DNA of 64,000 nt from Burkholderia arboris (GTDB lineage: Bacteria; Pseudomonadota; Gammaproteobacteria; Burkholderiales; Burkholderiaceae): assembly GCF_902499125.1 (NCBI RefSeq), contig NZ_CABVPX010000010.1, forward strand, positions 171,192 to 235,191, read 5' to 3'. The position numbers and the translations under genes are program-made. Below the pieces are notes generated by a model. It saw only the letters and a program-made list of their open reading frames with translations. It searched no databases and was not told the DNA's origin. Shown piece by piece: positions 18,648 to 31,909 of the stretch (its first letter is position 1; each line of letters begins with the position of its first letter).

Positions 18648-19558
18648 CCACCCTCTCTTTCCGTTCCCGTGCCCTATGCAATGACGCCGTGCACCCGACA
18701 TTTCATCTTTCATTCACTCGTCGTCCATCGTGTATCTGTCATACGCCGAGTTCATCGCGCCCTTCGGTGACGCGGATCAACACATGCTTCTCCAACGAAA
18801 TCGATGCCCGACGCCAGCTTCGTGACATCGCAAACCACAACGCTGTCGCAACGCTGCCGTTCACAATCGGCGCATCTTTTGTTTCCTATTAATTCGTTAT
18901 CCGAATTTTTTAATCGACATTAGAACTCTGACCAATGCGATTGCCCTTCTCAGTCAAGCAAAAAGGCCGACATGCAACGGCTCGAGAACTTCCATGAACC
19001 GCATCCGGCCTCCGCGCAATCGATCGCGCGTGTATCGAATGACTACTGCCTGCTCAATGCAAAAATTAGAACATTCGGCCCTGAACCGGGGAAGCGTAAC
19101 AGCGGACAATGAGCAGGTTTTTTCGGACAACGCAATGCTGCCGTCGTCGCGATGAGAACCATGGCCTGCATCGCCAATGCATGCTGGCGAACTGGTCAGG
19201 ATCCGGTCGCTGGCCGGAGCCGGCTGCCCCTGAACCGCTGTCGAACCGAAAGTATTCTCCCATGGCACGATCAGCACTCGATACTCTGCAAATGCAGACG
19301 CGCATTCCCAGCAGTTGCCCATCGTGCAGAAAACCGGAACGATCGGGGAAATGGTCCGAGCAGGTATGACGCCGGACCGGTAAAGATCCAACCCTTGCCG
19401 GAGACGCCAGCGTCATTTTCCGATCGTGACTCGCATACACGAGGGTCGGTTGAGGAACGAGCAATGACCGGCGATCATCCCCGCGTCAGGCGACGCGCCG
19501 CGACAGGATTCAGCGGCTTCGGACGCGTCGGCAGGTGACATGCGGGCGGGTACCGCGG
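18648..19558. other. 911-bp gap without a supported gene
   Basis: Open frames exist on both strands (for example 19066-19464) but their proteins are rich in Arg, Cys, Ser and His with no hydrophobic core pattern or family motif, and none has a ribosome site. An AT-rich patch lies at about 18880-18940. The region probably holds only promoters or remnants. Confidence 0.5.
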
Positions 19559-20593
19559 TCAGAATGGCTGGGAGCCCTCAACCTGGCCATCTGCCGAATC
19601 CGGAGCGAGCACCCTGCCCAACTGGACCTTGTTGCTCACCCCGAGGTGCGCATAGACACGCTGCAAATAGGTTCTGACCGTTGCGGGCGACAGGCCGATC
19701 ACGCGTGAAATTTCCTTGTACGAGCGACCGGCAGCAAACTGATGCGCAATCGCCCTCTCCTTGGGCGACAGGACGAACCCATGCCCGTCCGGTGCAAGGG
19801 ATACATGCAGATAAGATCCGAAATAGCCGATCTCGACCGCCCTTCCCCCCAGACGCGTACGGCAGGGCGCGTCGTTGAAGATCTGAACGAACTCTCGCGG
19901 CAGCGTTCCGCCACGCCACGTCGGCCAGTTCAAGGAGATGAACTCGCACAGCCCTCCGCCTATGCCGACAATTCTTCCGTCCTTGTCCGCAATCCCGCTC
20001 GAGTGCACGTTGTCTGCGGCTGGAACGGAAAGCATGCGTTGAAGATTCTTCCGCCATATCTGCAGTGTGTACTTCATGATCTGCCCGAAATATGCCATGT
20101 CGATTTCATCGAACGGCTGCGCATCCTGCCCTCGGTACAGCGTGCAAAAGAAATGATTCCTCGTGAACGGCTCACTCAGCAATACCGATACGCCATGCGC
20201 CAGATCGTATTCCCGGCAAAAAGCCCTGACCTCCTCGGTTTTCCCGGGAGCGCTGTAGTTCTCGTCCGTAGAAAAAGCATGAACCTCCCCGATACGGCGT
20301 TCGACTTCTATCGCGAATGCGTCCTGTGCCGAGATGAGAAGCCACCTTTCCTCGAAGTCCGCCGGTAGTCCGATCAATTCCTTCTTGTAGACCGTCGGTG
20401 TGACTTCATTGGCCCCACGACCAACCAGCCCCCACCACGCGGAACGACAGGATATTGATTGACTGACAAGTGAAACCGCGGAGCCGATGAAGGAAGGGGC
20501 GGGAATTTCGCACGAAAGCGCGTGGACCCGCAACAAAACGTCTCCGAGGAAATTGATCGAATCAACCGATTCGCTCCGACTCGCCTGCATCAC
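19559..20593 (-). CDS. LuxR family transcriptional regulator
   Basis: 344 residues. The C-terminal ~65 residues form a LuxR/FixJ-type helix-turn-helix: 'LSPKERAIAHQFAAGRSYKEISRVIGLSPATVRTYLQRVYAHLGVSNKVQLGRVL'. The N-terminal ~250 residues show no receiver and no clear acyl-homoserine-lactone pocket; they may be a GAF- or PAS-like sensor ('LYRGQDAQPFDEIDMAYFGQIMKYTLQIWRKNLQRM' resembles the helix that closes a GAF domain). Single gene with no partner; ligand and targets cannot be assigned. Confidence 0.85.
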   Translation of the reverse strand: MMQASRSESVDSINFLGDVLLRVHALSCEIPAPSFIGSAVSLVSQSISCRSAWWGLVGRGANEVTPTVYKKELIGLPADFEERWLLISAQDAFAIEVERRIGEVHAFSTDENYSAPGKTEEVRAFCREYDLAHGVSVLLSEPFTRNHFFCTLYRGQDAQPFDEIDMAYFGQIMKYTLQIWRKNLQRMLSVPAADNVHSSGIADKDGRIVGIGGGLCEFISLNWPTWRGGTLPREFVQIFNDAPCRTRLGGRAVEIGYFGSYLHVSLAPDGHGFVLSPKERAIAHQFAAGRSYKEISRVIGLSPATVRTYLQRVYAHLGVSNKVQLGRVLAPDSADGQVEGSQPF

Positions 20594-20951
20594 ATATTTC
20601 CTAACGAGAAGAATTCAAACGCAATGAATGCAATCGTCGCATCGACGCGAGGTAAGCCGGCATGGAGCGTTGAGTTGTTGCGGGAGGAAGGGCTTGGGGC
20701 CAACGCATCGGCTTGATGGAGCCGGGGTCCGGTTGGGCGGAGCCAGTTGGTCGAGTTCGTGAGATTACCGACAGTCGTCGATCTTAAGCGATAGGACCGG
20801 ACGGCGTGATGCCACACCGGCATGGCCTGATGCGTGAGAGGCATACCGGCTGCCTACGAAACCACCCGGACACCCTGAAAAACAAAAAACCCGTGAAGCC
20901 TTGCGGCATCACGGGTTTGGAATTTTCCTCGGCTGACCTTGGAACGGAATA
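20594..20951. other. Gap between luxR-type gene and the tRNA
   Basis: Contains the tRNA terminator (20881-20918). No gene is supported in the remainder. Confidence 0.5.
20881..20918 (-). terminator. Terminator downstream of tRNA(CAU), possibly of the rpoD transcript
   Basis: Reading leftwards, a stem AAACCCGTGA/TCACGGGTTT with a GC-rich loop runs into TTTTTTGTTTTTC. It lies 34 bases past the tRNA 3' end. Confidence 0.85.
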
Positions 20952-21027
20952 TGGTGGGCCCGGCGGGGTTCGAACCCGCGACCAATCGATTATGAGTCGA
21001 CTGCTCTAACCGCTGAGCTACAAGCCC
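20952..21027 (-). tRNA. tRNA with CAU anticodon, probably tRNA-Ile2 (lysidine-modified)
   Basis: 76 nt. On the minus strand it begins GGGCTTGTAGCTCAGC and ends GGGCCCACCA with the CCA encoded. The D loop, T arm (GGTTCGAACCC) and anticodon stem-loop (GTCGA-CTCATAA-TCGAT) all fold; the loop gives CAU. CAU can be Met or Ile2 (C34 changed to lysidine by TilS). The anticodon arm and variable region (GACTCATAATCG..TTGGTCGC) resemble E. coli ileX more than metT, so Ile2 is favoured. It lies 129 bp after rpoD on the same strand. Confidence 0.93.
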
Positions 21028-21156
21028 TGATGAGATACGACGCGTGCTACACGCCGCCCCGGCAACGAAGCCGGGCCGGCATTGTAACAACAAAGGGGAC
21101 AAACGCCACCGGCATCACGCAGATGCCGGCGGCGTTCGCAGGAGAGACGCTGGAAA

Positions 21157-23574
<2,418 letters not shown>

Positions 23575-23662
23575 CGCGATTCTCGCCTCTGCTTAGAAAA
23601 CAAACCGCTGGAAACCTTATATTATAGCACGCTGGGGAGCCCTCTCTAAGCGCCCCGGCCGC

Positions 23663-25531
23663 CTACAGCCCGAGCCGACGTTTCATGTCGGTTCGCTGCT
23701 GGTTCAATTCCGTCAATTCGGTCAATTCCTCGGGTGTGAAGGTGGATTGCCGCGCCAGCCGGTCAAGCCGGTCGCAGCAGGCGTCATAGCGCATCTTGAG
23801 CACCGCCGCCTGCAGTTCCTCCCCCGCGATCCGTTCCTGTTCACGCTGCCGCTCGGGCACCGTCTCGTCTTCCGGATTCTGTAACAGCAAGTCGCGGACG
23901 TTTTCATCATAGTCCAGAATTTCGCGGAAGATTTCCTCGTAAGTCGCCCCGTTCGAGGACGTCCGCAGGACATCCGACAGCAGCCGGAACTCCGCGCCGT
24001 CGCCCAGCGCACGCGCGTGGTCGACGACTTCCGCGAACAATTCGCCGATGCGCGGCAACGCCCGCAGGGTCGCAATCTGTTCGTCGTCGAGCTGCGACGC
24101 GATGCGCGGATGCATCACCAGCGTACGCAATGCACGCTTTTCGCTGTCCGTCACGCGTCGCCGCTCGCTGCGCGCGGGCGCCTGGCGCGGCGGCGCCGCG
24201 ATTCGCGTATCGACGTCGGACAGCCCCGCAACCTCTTCGAACGGGATATCGAGACGGTCCGCGAACATGTGCATGATCTGCGCACGCAACGCATTCGCAG
24301 GCAGCGCCTGCAGCAGCGGCTTCGCATCGAACAGCGCCTTCGCGCGACCTTCCGGCTGATCGAGCGCCTTGCCGGAAATTGCTTCGTTCAACAGAAATTG
24401 CGACAGCGGCATCGCGCGCTCGACCTGCTCGGAGAACGCGTCCGCGCCGAACTCGCGTACATAGCTGTCCGGATCATGCTCGGTCGGCAGAAAAAGGAAC
24501 CGGATCGTGCGATTGTCGCCCGCGTGCGGCAGGCAGGCCTCGAGCGCGCGCCGCGCCGCCCGCCGCCCGGCCGAATCGCCGTCGAAACTGAAAATGACCG
24601 TGTCGGTCTGGCGAAGCAGCTTCTGCACGTGAATCGGCGTGCACGCGGTGCCGAGCGTCGCGACCGCATTCGGAAACCCGAGCTGCGCAAGCGCGACCAC
24701 GTCCATGTAGCCTTCGACGACCAGCACGTACTTGCGCTCGCGAATCGCGAGCCGCGCCTCGAACAGCCCGTACAGCTCGCTGCCCTTGTTGAACAGCGGC
24801 GTTTCGGGCGAGTTCAGGTACTTCGGCTCGCCGCTGCCGAGCACGCGGCCGCCGAACCCGATCACCTGCCCCTTCACATTGCGGATCGGGAACATGATCC
24901 GCTCGCGGAACCGGTCATAGCGGCGCGCGACGCCCTGTGCGTCGGTTTTCTCGCTGACGATCACGAGCCCCGACTCGACGAGCGACTCGTCGCGATAGTC
25001 CGGGAACGCGGTTTCGAGGTTCTGCCAGCCGTCCGGCGCGTAGCCGAGACCGAAGCGCGCGGCGATCTCGCCGGTCAGGCCCCGGTTCTTCAGGTACTGG
25101 ATCGCGACGGTCGCGCCGCGCAACTGCTTGCGGTAGTAGTCGCATGCAGCCGTCATCGCGTCGGACAGCGCGGTCGCCACCGATTTCGACACCGGCGCCG
25201 GATAATCGCCGCCTCCGCCGCCGCCACCGCGCATCGACGGTTCGTGCGGCACGGTCAGCCCGACGGACTGCGCGAGCTCCTGCACGGCTTCCGGGAATGT
25301 GAGCCCCGCGTGTTCCATCAGGAAACCGATCGCCGTACCGTGCGCGCCGCACCCGAAGCAGTGATAGAACTGCTTGGTCGGACTGACGGTAAACGACGGG
25401 CTCTTCTCGTTATGGAACGGGCACAGCCCCATGAAGTTGGCGCCGCCCTTCTTGAGCTGCACGTACCGGCCCACCACGTCGACAATATCGACGCGGTTCA
25501 GCAAGTCCTGCAGGAACGAATGCGGAATCAC
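23663..25531 (-). CDS. dnaG: DNA primase
   Basis: 622 residues. The N-terminal CHC2 zinc finger is intact (Cys37, His40, Cys58, Cys61). The Toprim catalytic core follows with 'LVVEGYMDVVALAQ' and 'FDGDSAGRRAARRAL', holding the metal-binding Glu and Asp residues. The C-terminal helicase-binding domain is divergent ('EEVAGLSDV..' to 'QQRTDMKRRLGL'), as is usual. DnaG makes RNA primers at the replication fork with DnaB. Upstream of rpoD by 88 bp and on the same strand. Confidence 0.97.
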   Translation of the reverse strand: MIPHSFLQDLLNRVDIVDVVGRYVQLKKGGANFMGLCPFHNEKSPSFTVSPTKQFYHCFGCGAHGTAIGFLMEHAGLTFPEAVQELAQSVGLTVPHEPSMRGGGGGGGDYPAPVSKSVATALSDAMTAACDYYRKQLRGATVAIQYLKNRGLTGEIAARFGLGYAPDGWQNLETAFPDYRDESLVESGLVIVSEKTDAQGVARRYDRFRERIMFPIRNVKGQVIGFGGRVLGSGEPKYLNSPETPLFNKGSELYGLFEARLAIRERKYVLVVEGYMDVVALAQLGFPNAVATLGTACTPIHVQKLLRQTDTVIFSFDGDSAGRRAARRALEACLPHAGDNRTIRFLFLPTEHDPDSYVREFGADAFSEQVERAMPLSQFLLNEAISGKALDQPEGRAKALFDAKPLLQALPANALRAQIMHMFADRLDIPFEEVAGLSDVDTRIAAPPRQAPARSERRRVTDSEKRALRTLVMHPRIASQLDDEQIATLRALPRIGELFAEVVDHARALGDGAEFRLLSDVLRTSSNGATYEEIFREILDYDENVRDLLLQNPEDETVPERQREQERIAGEELQAAVLKMRYDACCDRLDRLARQSTFTPEELTELTELNQQRTDMKRRLGL

Positions 25532-25601
25532 CGTGGGATCGAGCGAAAAAAGACGAAACGACGCCCGGCGCGCGCATCGCTGGGCGCGCCGGGAACGGGT
25601 T

Positions 25602-26048
25602 TTACTTCGTGAGCGCGGCCTTGACCTGCGCGGAAACGGCCGTCATGTCGGCACGGCCGGCGAGCTTGCCCTTCAGCACGCCCATCACCTTGCCCATGTC
25701 CTGCGGGCCGGCTGCGCCGGTTTGCGCGACCGCTGCCTGGACTTCGGCCGCCACTTCGGCGTCCGACAGTTGCGCGGGCATGTAGCCGCCCAGCACGGTC
25801 AGCTCGGCCTGCTCCTTCGCGACGAGATCGTCGCGGCCGGCGGCCTCGAACTGGCTGATCGAATCCTTGCGCTGCTTGATCATCTTGTCGATCACGGCGG
25901 TGATGGCCGCGTCGTCGAGCGTGACCCGATCATCGACCTCACGCTGCTTGATCGCGGCCATCAGCAGGCGAATCGTCGCCAGGCGCTCGCTTTCCTTCGC
26001 GCGCATTGCGGCCTTCATGTCTTCGCTGATCTGCTCTTTCAAACTCAT
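25602..26048 (-). CDS. yqeY: GatB/YqeY domain protein
   Basis: 148 residues, full length for the YqeY family, all-helical, with the typical 'MKAAMRAKESERLATIRLLMAAIKQREVD' start and 'GGYMPAQLSDAEVAAEV' middle. The domain is shared with the tail of GatB, the tRNA-dependent amidotransferase subunit, and is thought to bind tRNA. The free-standing protein has no settled function. It sits between rpsU and dnaG, the standard position in beta-proteobacteria. Confidence 0.95.
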   Translation of the reverse strand: MSLKEQISEDMKAAMRAKESERLATIRLLMAAIKQREVDDRVTLDDAAITAVIDKMIKQRKDSISQFEAAGRDDLVAKEQAELTVLGGYMPAQLSDAEVAAEVQAAVAQTGAAGPQDMGKVMGVLKGKLAGRADMTAVSAQVKAALTK

Positions 26049-26100
26049 CTTTCACCCGGAATGGAAACGTGAATCCGACGCCCGCGAATGGGCGTCAACA

Positions 26101-26136
26101 CAAAAACCCGCTTGGGACAGTGTCTCAAGCGGGTTG
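26101..26136 (-). terminator. Terminator or attenuator after rpsU
   Basis: Reading leftwards the stem AACCCGCTTGAGAC/GTCCCAAGCGGGTT runs into TTTTG. It lies between rpsU and yqeY and could make rpsU far more abundant than the downstream dnaG and rpoD, as the internal terminator of the E. coli macromolecular-synthesis operon does. Confidence 0.85.
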
Positions 26137-26242
26137 CTCGAATCCGGCATCGGCGACTCGCCGCCTGATCGGCTGCGCGATCGCACCCGATCGCGCGGAG
26201 TCGCCGGTGCGCCGCTCAGCGAACCGCGCGGCGCCCAATCGT

Positions 26243-26455
26243 TCAGTACAGCTTCTTCGGCAACGTCTGACTGCGAATCCGCTTGTAATGACGCTTCACT
26301 GCAGCGGCCTTCTTGCGCTTGCGCTCCGCGGTCGGCTTCTCGTAAAACTCGCGCGCACGAAGTTCGGTCAGCAGACCGTTCTTCTCGATCGTGCGCTTGA
26401 AGCGACGCATTGCAACTTCGAACGGCTCGTTCTCTTTAACGCGAATGATCGTCAT
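26243..26455 (-). CDS. rpsU: 30S ribosomal protein S21
   Basis: 70 residues, the standard S21 length, very basic, with the family's '[43 protein letters not shown]' sequence. S21 sits near the anti-Shine-Dalgarno end of 16S rRNA and helps initiation. It is the first gene of the rpsU-yqeY-dnaG-rpoD cluster and has its own promoter at 26495-26522 and a terminator behind it. Confidence 0.97.
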
Positions 26456-26494
26456 GATCCGACACGAATAAAGGATTGCAGGGAAAGACTACCG

Positions 26495-26522
26495 AGTATA
26501 GCAGAGCGATTGGATTGTCCAA
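26495..26522 (-). promoter_or_regulatory. Predicted sigma-70 promoter of rpsU
   Basis: On the minus strand TTGGAC (-35, 26517-26522) and TATACT (-10, 26495-26500, with an extended TG) are separated by 16 bp, 40 bases before the rpsU ATG. Confidence 0.65.
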
Positions 26523-26560
26523 AGGCACGGGGACTGGTCCCGCTTACAGGGGCCGGCCCG

Positions 26561-27781
26561 TCAGGCGCCGCGTGCATACTCCGCCGCGGCCTGCCCGGCC
26601 GCCGTGCCGGACGCCCACGCCCACTGGAAGTTGTAGCCGCCGAGCCAGCCCGTCACGTCCACCGCCTCGCCGACGAAGAACAGCCCCGGCACGCGTGCGC
26701 TCATCATCGTCGCCGACGACAACTCCCGCGTATCGACCCCGCCCTTCGTCACTTCGGCCTTCTTGTAGCCCTCGGTGCCGTTCGGCGTCAGCGTCCAGCC
26801 GGACAGCGCGTCGCCGATCTGGCGCAGCGTCTTGTCGGGCAAGTCTGCAAGCCGCGCGTCGGCCGCGACGCGGTGCGTGTCGAGCCACGCATGCGCGAGG
26901 CGCGACGGCACCCAGTCGGCGAGCAGCGAACCGATCTGGCGCTTCGACGTGCGCTTCGCGTCGAGCAGGTCGGCCACCGTGTCGCGCTGCGGCAGCAGGT
27001 CGACACGGATCGGGTCGCCGGGTTGCCAGTAGCTCGAGATCTGCAGGATGCCGGGCCCGGACAGCCCGCGATGCGTCAGCAGCAGATCCTCGACGAATTC
27101 ACCGCCGCGCTTCTTGTCGCCGGTCGACACGCGCACTTCGAGCGACACGCCCGACAGCGCCGCGAATGGCTCCCAGTCCTGCTGCGCGAACGTCAGCGGC
27201 ACGAGCGCGGGCCGCGTATCGATGAGCTTGTGACCGAACTGCTTCGCCAGCCGGTAGCCGAAGTCGGTCGCACCGATTTTGGGGATCGACAATCCGCCCG
27301 TCGCGATGACCAGTGCGCGCGCACCGATCGCCCCCGCCTGCTGCGTATCGAGCACGAAGCCGTCGGCCGGCGCATGGCGCACCGCGTCGACGACGACCGG
27401 CCGGCGCCACGCGATGCCGCCCGCGTCGCACTCGTGCTTCAGCATGTCGATGATCGCGTCGCTGCCGTGGTCGCAAAAGAGCTGCCCCTTGTGCTTTTCG
27501 TGCCAGGTCACGTGATGGCGCTTGAGGAGCCCGAGGAAGTCGCGCGGCGTATAGCGCGCCAGTGCCGAGCGCGCGAAATGCGGGTTCGACGACAGATAGT
27601 TGTCGGGGCCGGCGTACAGGTTCGTGAAGTTGCAGCGGCCGCCGCCCGAAATGCGGATCTTCTCGGCGAGCCGCGGCGCGTGATCGATCAGCACGACGCG
27701 GCGGCCGAGCTGCCCGGCGACCGCGGCGCTCATCATCCCGGCGGCGCCCGCGCCGATCACGGCGATGTCATAAGTTTCCAT
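26561..27781 (-). CDS. BaiN/HI0933-like FAD-dependent oxidoreductase
   Basis: 406 residues. The N-terminal Rossmann FAD motif is '[19 protein letters not shown]', followed by the family signature '[15 protein letters not shown]'. The C-terminus has '[27 protein letters not shown]', which closes the FAD site. Members of this HI0933/YhiN family include the bile-acid reductase BaiN; in most bacteria the substrate is unknown. The gene is divergent from tsaD, 130 bp away. Confidence 0.92.
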   Translation of the reverse strand: METYDIAVIGAGAAGMMSAAVAGQLGRRVVLIDHAPRLAEKIRISGGGRCNFTNLYAGPDNYLSSNPHFARSALARYTPRDFLGLLKRHHVTWHEKHKGQLFCDHGSDAIIDMLKHECDAGGIAWRRPVVVDAVRHAPADGFVLDTQQAGAIGARALVIATGGLSIPKIGATDFGYRLAKQFGHKLIDTRPALVPLTFAQQDWEPFAALSGVSLEVRVSTGDKKRGGEFVEDLLLTHRGLSGPGILQISSYWQPGDPIRVDLLPQRDTVADLLDAKRTSKRQIGSLLADWVPSRLAHAWLDTHRVAADARLADLPDKTLRQIGDALSGWTLTPNGTEGYKKAEVTKGGVDTRELSSATMMSARVPGLFFVGEAVDVTGWLGGYNFQWAWASGTAAGQAAAEYARGA

Positions 27782-27847
27782 GGCGCGGATTGTACCTGCC
27801 CGGCATCGGCCCCGGGCCGCCGCCAGCGGCAGCCGGCCCTCGCCTGC

Positions 27848-27853
27848 TATACT
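27848..27853 (+). promoter_or_regulatory. Extended -10 element of tsaD
   Basis: TGCTATACT places TATACT at 27848-27853, about 58 bases before the tsaD ATG; no good -35 is seen, as is common with an extended -10. It lies downstream of the alternative upstream start at 27780 and so supports the ATG at 27912. Confidence 0.5.
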
Positions 27854-27911
27854 TTCCGGTTACGTCGACCTTCCTGTGGCGCGCCCGAAACGGTGCGCCC
27901 TGCCCGTACCC

Positions 27912-28952
27912 ATGCTCGTTCTCGGCATCGAAAGCTCCTGTGACGAAACCGGCCTCGCGCTCTACGACACGCAGCGCGGCCTGCTCGCGCACGCGCTCCA
28001 TTCGCAGATCGCGATGCACCGCGACTACGGCGGCGTCGTGCCCGAGCTCGCGTCACGCGACCACATCCGCCGCGCACTGCCGCTGCTCGAGGAAGTGATG
28101 GCGCAAAGCGGCACGCGCCGCGACGACATCGACGCAATCGCGTTCACGCAAGGCCCCGGTCTCGCCGGCGCGCTGCTCGTCGGCGCGAGCATCGCGAATG
28201 CGCTCGCGCTCGCGTGGAACAAGCCGACCGTCGGCATCCACCACCTCGAAGGCCACCTGCTGTCGCCGCTGCTCGTCGACGAACCGCCGCCGTTCCCGTT
28301 CGTCGCCCTGCTGGTGTCCGGCGGCCATACGCAACTGATGCGCGTGACCGACGTCGGCGTGTACGAGACGCTCGGCGAAACGCTCGACGACGCGGCCGGT
28401 GAAGCGTTCGACAAGACGGCGAAGCTGATCGGCCTCGGCTACCCGGGCGGCCCGGAAGTGTCGAAGCTCGCCGAGACGGGCACGCCGGGCGCGGTCGTGC
28501 TGCCGCGCCCGATGCTGCATTCGGGCGATCTCGACTTCAGCTTCAGCGGCCTGAAGACCGCCGTGCTCACGCAGATGAAGAAGTTCGAAGCAGCGAAGCT
28601 GGAGGGCGTTGCGCTCGACCGCGCGAAAGCCGACCTCGCGCGCGGCTTCGTCGACGCGGCTGTCGACGTGCTCGTCGCGAAGTCCCTCGCCGCGCTGAAG
28701 AAGACGAAGCTCAAGCGCCTCGTGGTCGCAGGCGGCGTCGGTGCGAACCGCCAGTTGCGCGCGGCACTGTCGGCCGCCGCGGCCAAGCGCGGCTTCGACG
28801 TGCACTACCCCGATCTCGCGCTCTGCACCGACAACGGCGCGATGATCGCGCTCGCGGGCGCCCTGCGGCTCGGCCGCTGGCCCGAGCAGGCGAATGCGGA
28901 CTACGCGTTCACGGTGAAGCCGCGCTGGGATCTCGCGTCGCTCGCACGCTGA
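27912..28952 (+). CDS. tsaD: tRNA N6-adenosine threonylcarbamoyltransferase
   Basis: 346 residues from ATG 27912 ('[14 protein letters not shown]', the conserved N-terminus). The ASKHA-fold metal site is '[13 protein letters not shown]' (His111, His115), with the later '[12 protein letters not shown]' Asp motif. TsaD, with TsaB and TsaE, transfers threonylcarbamoyl from TC-AMP to A37 of ANN-decoding tRNAs, which improves decoding. Full length for the family. Ends in a shared bidirectional terminator with folE2. Confidence 0.97.
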   Translation: MLVLGIESSCDETGLALYDTQRGLLAHALHSQIAMHRDYGGVVPELASRDHIRRALPLLEEVMAQSGTRRDDIDAIAFTQGPGLAGALLVGASIANALALAWNKPTVGIHHLEGHLLSPLLVDEPPPFPFVALLVSGGHTQLMRVTDVGVYETLGETLDDAAGEAFDKTAKLIGLGYPGGPEVSKLAETGTPGAVVLPRPMLHSGDLDFSFSGLKTAVLTQMKKFEAAKLEGVALDRAKADLARGFVDAAVDVLVAKSLAALKKTKLKRLVVAGGVGANRQLRAALSAAAAKRGFDVHYPDLALCTDNGAMIALAGALRLGRWPEQANADYAFTVKPRWDLASLAR

Positions 28953-28984
28953 TTCACGCAACGCGGCGCCGCACGCAAGACAAC

Positions 28985-29015
28985 AAAAAGGCCGCTCGTT
29001 CGAGCGGCCTTTTTC
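28985..29015. terminator. Bidirectional terminator between tsaD and folE2
   Basis: The stem AAAAAGGCCGCTCG/CGAGCGGCCTTTTT serves both converging genes, with T-runs on both strands. Confidence 0.9.
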
Positions 29016-29040
29016 ATTGGCGCGGCAAAAGGACGCAGCG

Positions 29041-29850
29041 TTATGCCGCCTGGCGCTTGTCCCGCTCGATCAGCGCATATGCGCTGTGATTGTGGATCGA
29101 CTCGAAATTCTCGGCTTCGAGCACATAGGCGGCCACGCGCTCGTCCGCATCGAGACGCTGCGCGACGTCGCGCACGAGATCCTCGACGAACTTCGGGTTC
29201 TCGTATGCACGCTCGGTGACGAACTTCTCGTCCGGACGCTTCAGCAGGCCCCACAGCTCGCACGATGCCTCTTCTTCCGCGATGCGGATCAGCGCCTCGA
29301 CCGGCAGGTCGGCCGCGAGCTCGGCATCGATCGTCACGTGCGAACGCTGGTTGTGCGCGCCGTACTGCGAGATCTTCTTCGAGCACGGGCACAGGCTCGT
29401 CACCGGCACGAGCACCTTCAGGAACAGGCGCGTGTCGCCATTGCGGCTTTCGCCCGCGAGCGTCACCTCATAGTCGAGCAAGCTCTGCACGCCGGACACC
29501 GGCGCCGTCTTGTTCACGAAGTACGGGAACGTGACCTCGATGCGGCCGGCTTCGGCTTCGAGCTTCTCGAGCATCGACGCGAGCATCGCGCGGAAGCGCT
29601 CGACCGTCAGCGGCGCGCGGTTCTCTTCGAGCAACGCGACGAAACGCGACATGTGCGTGCCCTTCTGGTCGGCGGGCAGGCGGACATCGAGGTTCCAGAC
29701 GCCGACGGTCGGCTGTACGTCACCGCTTTCGGTACTCACCGTCAACGGATGTCGCACCGCCTTCACGCCCACGCGCTGAATCGGAATCTGACGGGTATCC
29801 ACCGTGCTCTGCACGTCGGGCATCACGAAGGCGGGATTCATCTGGTTCAT
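29041..29850 (-). CDS. folE2: GTP cyclohydrolase FolE2
   Basis: 269 residues from ATG 29850, which follows AAGGA by about 10 bases. The protein has the FolE2 (type IB) motif '[13 protein letters not shown]' with the metal-binding Cys (Cys154/Cys156), and 'NQRSHVTID' and '[22 protein letters not shown]' typical of the family. It converts GTP to 7,8-dihydroneopterin triphosphate, the first step of folate and queuosine-type pathways, using metals other than zinc more readily than FolE. It lies 155 bases after dxs but behind a hairpin terminator. Confidence 0.96.
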   Translation of the reverse strand: MNQMNPAFVMPDVQSTVDTRQIPIQRVGVKAVRHPLTVSTESGDVQPTVGVWNLDVRLPADQKGTHMSRFVALLEENRAPLTVERFRAMLASMLEKLEAEAGRIEVTFPYFVNKTAPVSGVQSLLDYEVTLAGESRNGDTRLFLKVLVPVTSLCPCSKKISQYGAHNQRSHVTIDAELAADLPVEALIRIAEEEASCELWGLLKRPDEKFVTERAYENPKFVEDLVRDVAQRLDADERVAAYVLEAENFESIHNHSAYALIERDKRQAA

Positions 29851-29911
29851 CTTGTTCAATCCTTGTAAGCCGCGCGTTCGACGACGCGCACGCCGCATCA
29901 TGCGGCAGCCG

Positions 29912-29946
29912 GAAAAGCAACATGGGCCCGCAGGCCCATGTTTTCC
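29912..29946 (-). terminator. Terminator after dxs
   Basis: Arms ACATGGGCC and GGCCCATGT with a 4-base loop (29920-29941) are flanked by T-rich sequence on both strands. Confidence 0.75.
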
Positions 29947-30004
29947 GCATCAATGAAGACCGGTTGCGCCAGTCGCACCGGCACCGCCCGCAGGCGGCGC
30001 CAGC

Positions 30005-31909
30005 TTATGCGACGCGCTTTGCCTGACCGGCGACATCGGCCGCCGGGTTCAGAAAGCGTTCGCGAATCGATTTCGCGATGCCCGCGCCGTCGAGGCCGCA
30101 TTGCGACAGCAGCTTCGCGGGGTCGCCGTGATCGATGAACAGGTCAGGGAGGCCCAATTGTAGTACGGGTCGGATAACCCCACTCTCCATCAGGGCTTCC
30201 ACGCAGGCCGAGCCCGCGCCACCCATCACGCAGCCTTCCTCGACCGTGACGAGGTAGTCGTGCGTTTCGGCGAGCTCGCGCACGAGCGCCGCATCGACCG
30301 GCTTCACGAAACGCATGTTCGCGACCGTGGCGTCGAGCTCCTCGCCCGCAGCCAGCGACGGTGCGACCATCGTGCCGAACGCGAGGATCGCGACGCGCTT
30401 GCCTTCCGGCTGCGACGACTGGCGACGCACCTCACCCTTGCCGAGCGGGATCTCGGTGAATTCCTTCACCGTCGCCACGCCCGTGCCCGCGCCGCGCGGA
30501 TAACGCACCGCGGTCGGGTTCGGCTGTTGCAGTGCCGTGTGCAGCATCTGGCGGCATTCGTTCTCGTCGGATGCGGCCATGATCGTCATGTTCGGGATGC
30601 AGCGCATGAACGCGAGATCGTACGCGCCCGCATGCGTCGCGCCGTCCGCGCCGACGAGGCCCGCGCGGTCGATCGCGAACACGACCGGCAGGTTCTGCAG
30701 CGCGACGTCGTGGATCAGCTGATCGTAACCACGTTGCAGGAACGTCGAGTAGATCGCGACGACGGGCTTCAGCCCTTCGGTCGCGAGGCCGCCCGCGAAC
30801 GTCACCGCGTGCTGCTCGGCGATGCCGACGTCGTAGTAACGATCCTTGAAACGCTTCTCGAACTCGACCATGCCCGAGCCTTCGCGCATCGCGGGCGTGA
30901 TGCCGACGACGCGCGTATCGCGCTCGGCTTCGTCGCACAGCCATTCGCCGAACACCTGCGTGTACGTCTTCTTCGCGGGCGTGGTCGACGGCTTGATGCC
31001 TTCGGCCGGATTGAACTTGCCGGGGCCGTGATAGAGCACGGGATCGGCTTCGGCGAGCTTGTAGCCCTGGCCTTTCTTCGTCACCACGTGCAGGAACTGC
31101 GGACCGCGCAGTTCGCGGATGTTCTGCAGCGTCGGGATCAGCGAATCGAGATCGTGACCGTCGATCGGGCCGATGTAGTTGAAGCCGAATTCTTCGAACA
31201 GCGTGGCCGGCACGACCATGCCCTTCGCGTGCTCCTCGAGCTTGCGCGCGAGTTCGAGCACCGGCGGCGCCACGCTCAGCACGCGCTCGACGCCTGCACG
31301 CGCCGCCGCATAGAAGCGGCCCGACATCAGGCGGGCGAGATGGCGATTCAGCGCGCCGACCGGCGGCGAAATCGACATGTCGTTGTCGTTCAGGATCACG
31401 AGCACCTTCGCATCTTCCGACACGCCCGCGTTGTTCATCGCCTCGAACGCCATGCCGGCCGTCATCGCGCCGTCGCCGATCACGGCGATCGAGAAGCGGT
31501 CGTCGCCGTTCAGCTGGCTGCCGATCGCCATGCCGAGCGCGGCCGAGATCGACGTGCTCGAGTGCGCGGTGCCGAACGTGTCGTATTCGGATTCGCTGCG
31601 GCGCGGGAACCCCGAGATGCCGTCGTACTGACGCAGCGAATGCATCTGGTCGCGGCGGCCCGTCAGGATCTTGTGCGGGTAGGTCTGGTGACCCACGTCC
31701 CAGACGATGCGATCGTTCGGCGTGTTGAACACGTAGTGCAACGCGATCGTCAGCTCGACCGTCCCGAGGTTGGACGACAAATGGCCGCCCGTCTTCGACA
31801 CGCTGTCGAGCACGAACGCGCGCAGTTCATCCGCGAGCGGTTGAAGTTGGCGACGATCGAGGCGGCGCAAATCCGCCGGGTCGTCGATGGTTTTCAGCAA
31901 GTCGTACAT
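30005..31909 (-). CDS. dxs: 1-deoxy-D-xylulose-5-phosphate synthase
   Basis: 634 residues from ATG 31909, with GGAA just upstream. The TPP-binding motif '[20 protein letters not shown]...NDNDMSIS' and the transketolase-like pyrimidine and C-terminal domains ('[40 protein letters not shown]') are complete. It condenses pyruvate and glyceraldehyde 3-phosphate into DXP, the first step of the MEP isoprenoid route, which also feeds thiamine and pyridoxal synthesis. It is third in xseB-ispA-dxs, the usual proteobacterial order. Confidence 0.98.
   Translation of the reverse strand: MYDLLKTIDDPADLRRLDRRQLQPLADELRAFVLDSVSKTGGHLSSNLGTVELTIALHYVFNTPNDRIVWDVGHQTYPHKILTGRRDQMHSLRQYDGISGFPRRSESEYDTFGTAHSSTSISAALGMAIGSQLNGDDRFSIAVIGDGAMTAGMAFEAMNNAGVSEDAKVLVILNDNDMSISPPVGALNRHLARLMSGRFYAAARAGVERVLSVAPPVLELARKLEEHAKGMVVPATLFEEFGFNYIGPIDGHDLDSLIPTLQNIRELRGPQFLHVVTKKGQGYKLAEADPVLYHGPGKFNPAEGIKPSTTPAKKTYTQVFGEWLCDEAERDTRVVGITPAMREGSGMVEFEKRFKDRYYDVGIAEQHAVTFAGGLATEGLKPVVAIYSTFLQRGYDQLIHDVALQNLPVVFAIDRAGLVGADGATHAGAYDLAFMRCIPNMTIMAASDENECRQMLHTALQQPNPTAVRYPRGAGTGVATVKEFTEIPLGKGEVRRQSSQPEGKRVAILAFGTMVAPSLAAGEELDATVANMRFVKPVDAALVRELAETHDYLVTVEEGCVMGGAGSACVEALMESGVIRPVLQLGLPDLFIDHGDPAKLLSQCGLDGAGIAKSIRERFLNPAADVAGQAKRVA

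Noticed and set aside
19066..19464. Possible 132-residue gene in the 18.6-19.5 kb gap
   Set aside because: No ribosome site, odd composition (Arg, Cys, Ser, His) and no motif.
24017..25612. 531-codon frame antisense to dnaG
   Set aside because: Shadow of dnaG, which has intact catalytic motifs on the other strand.
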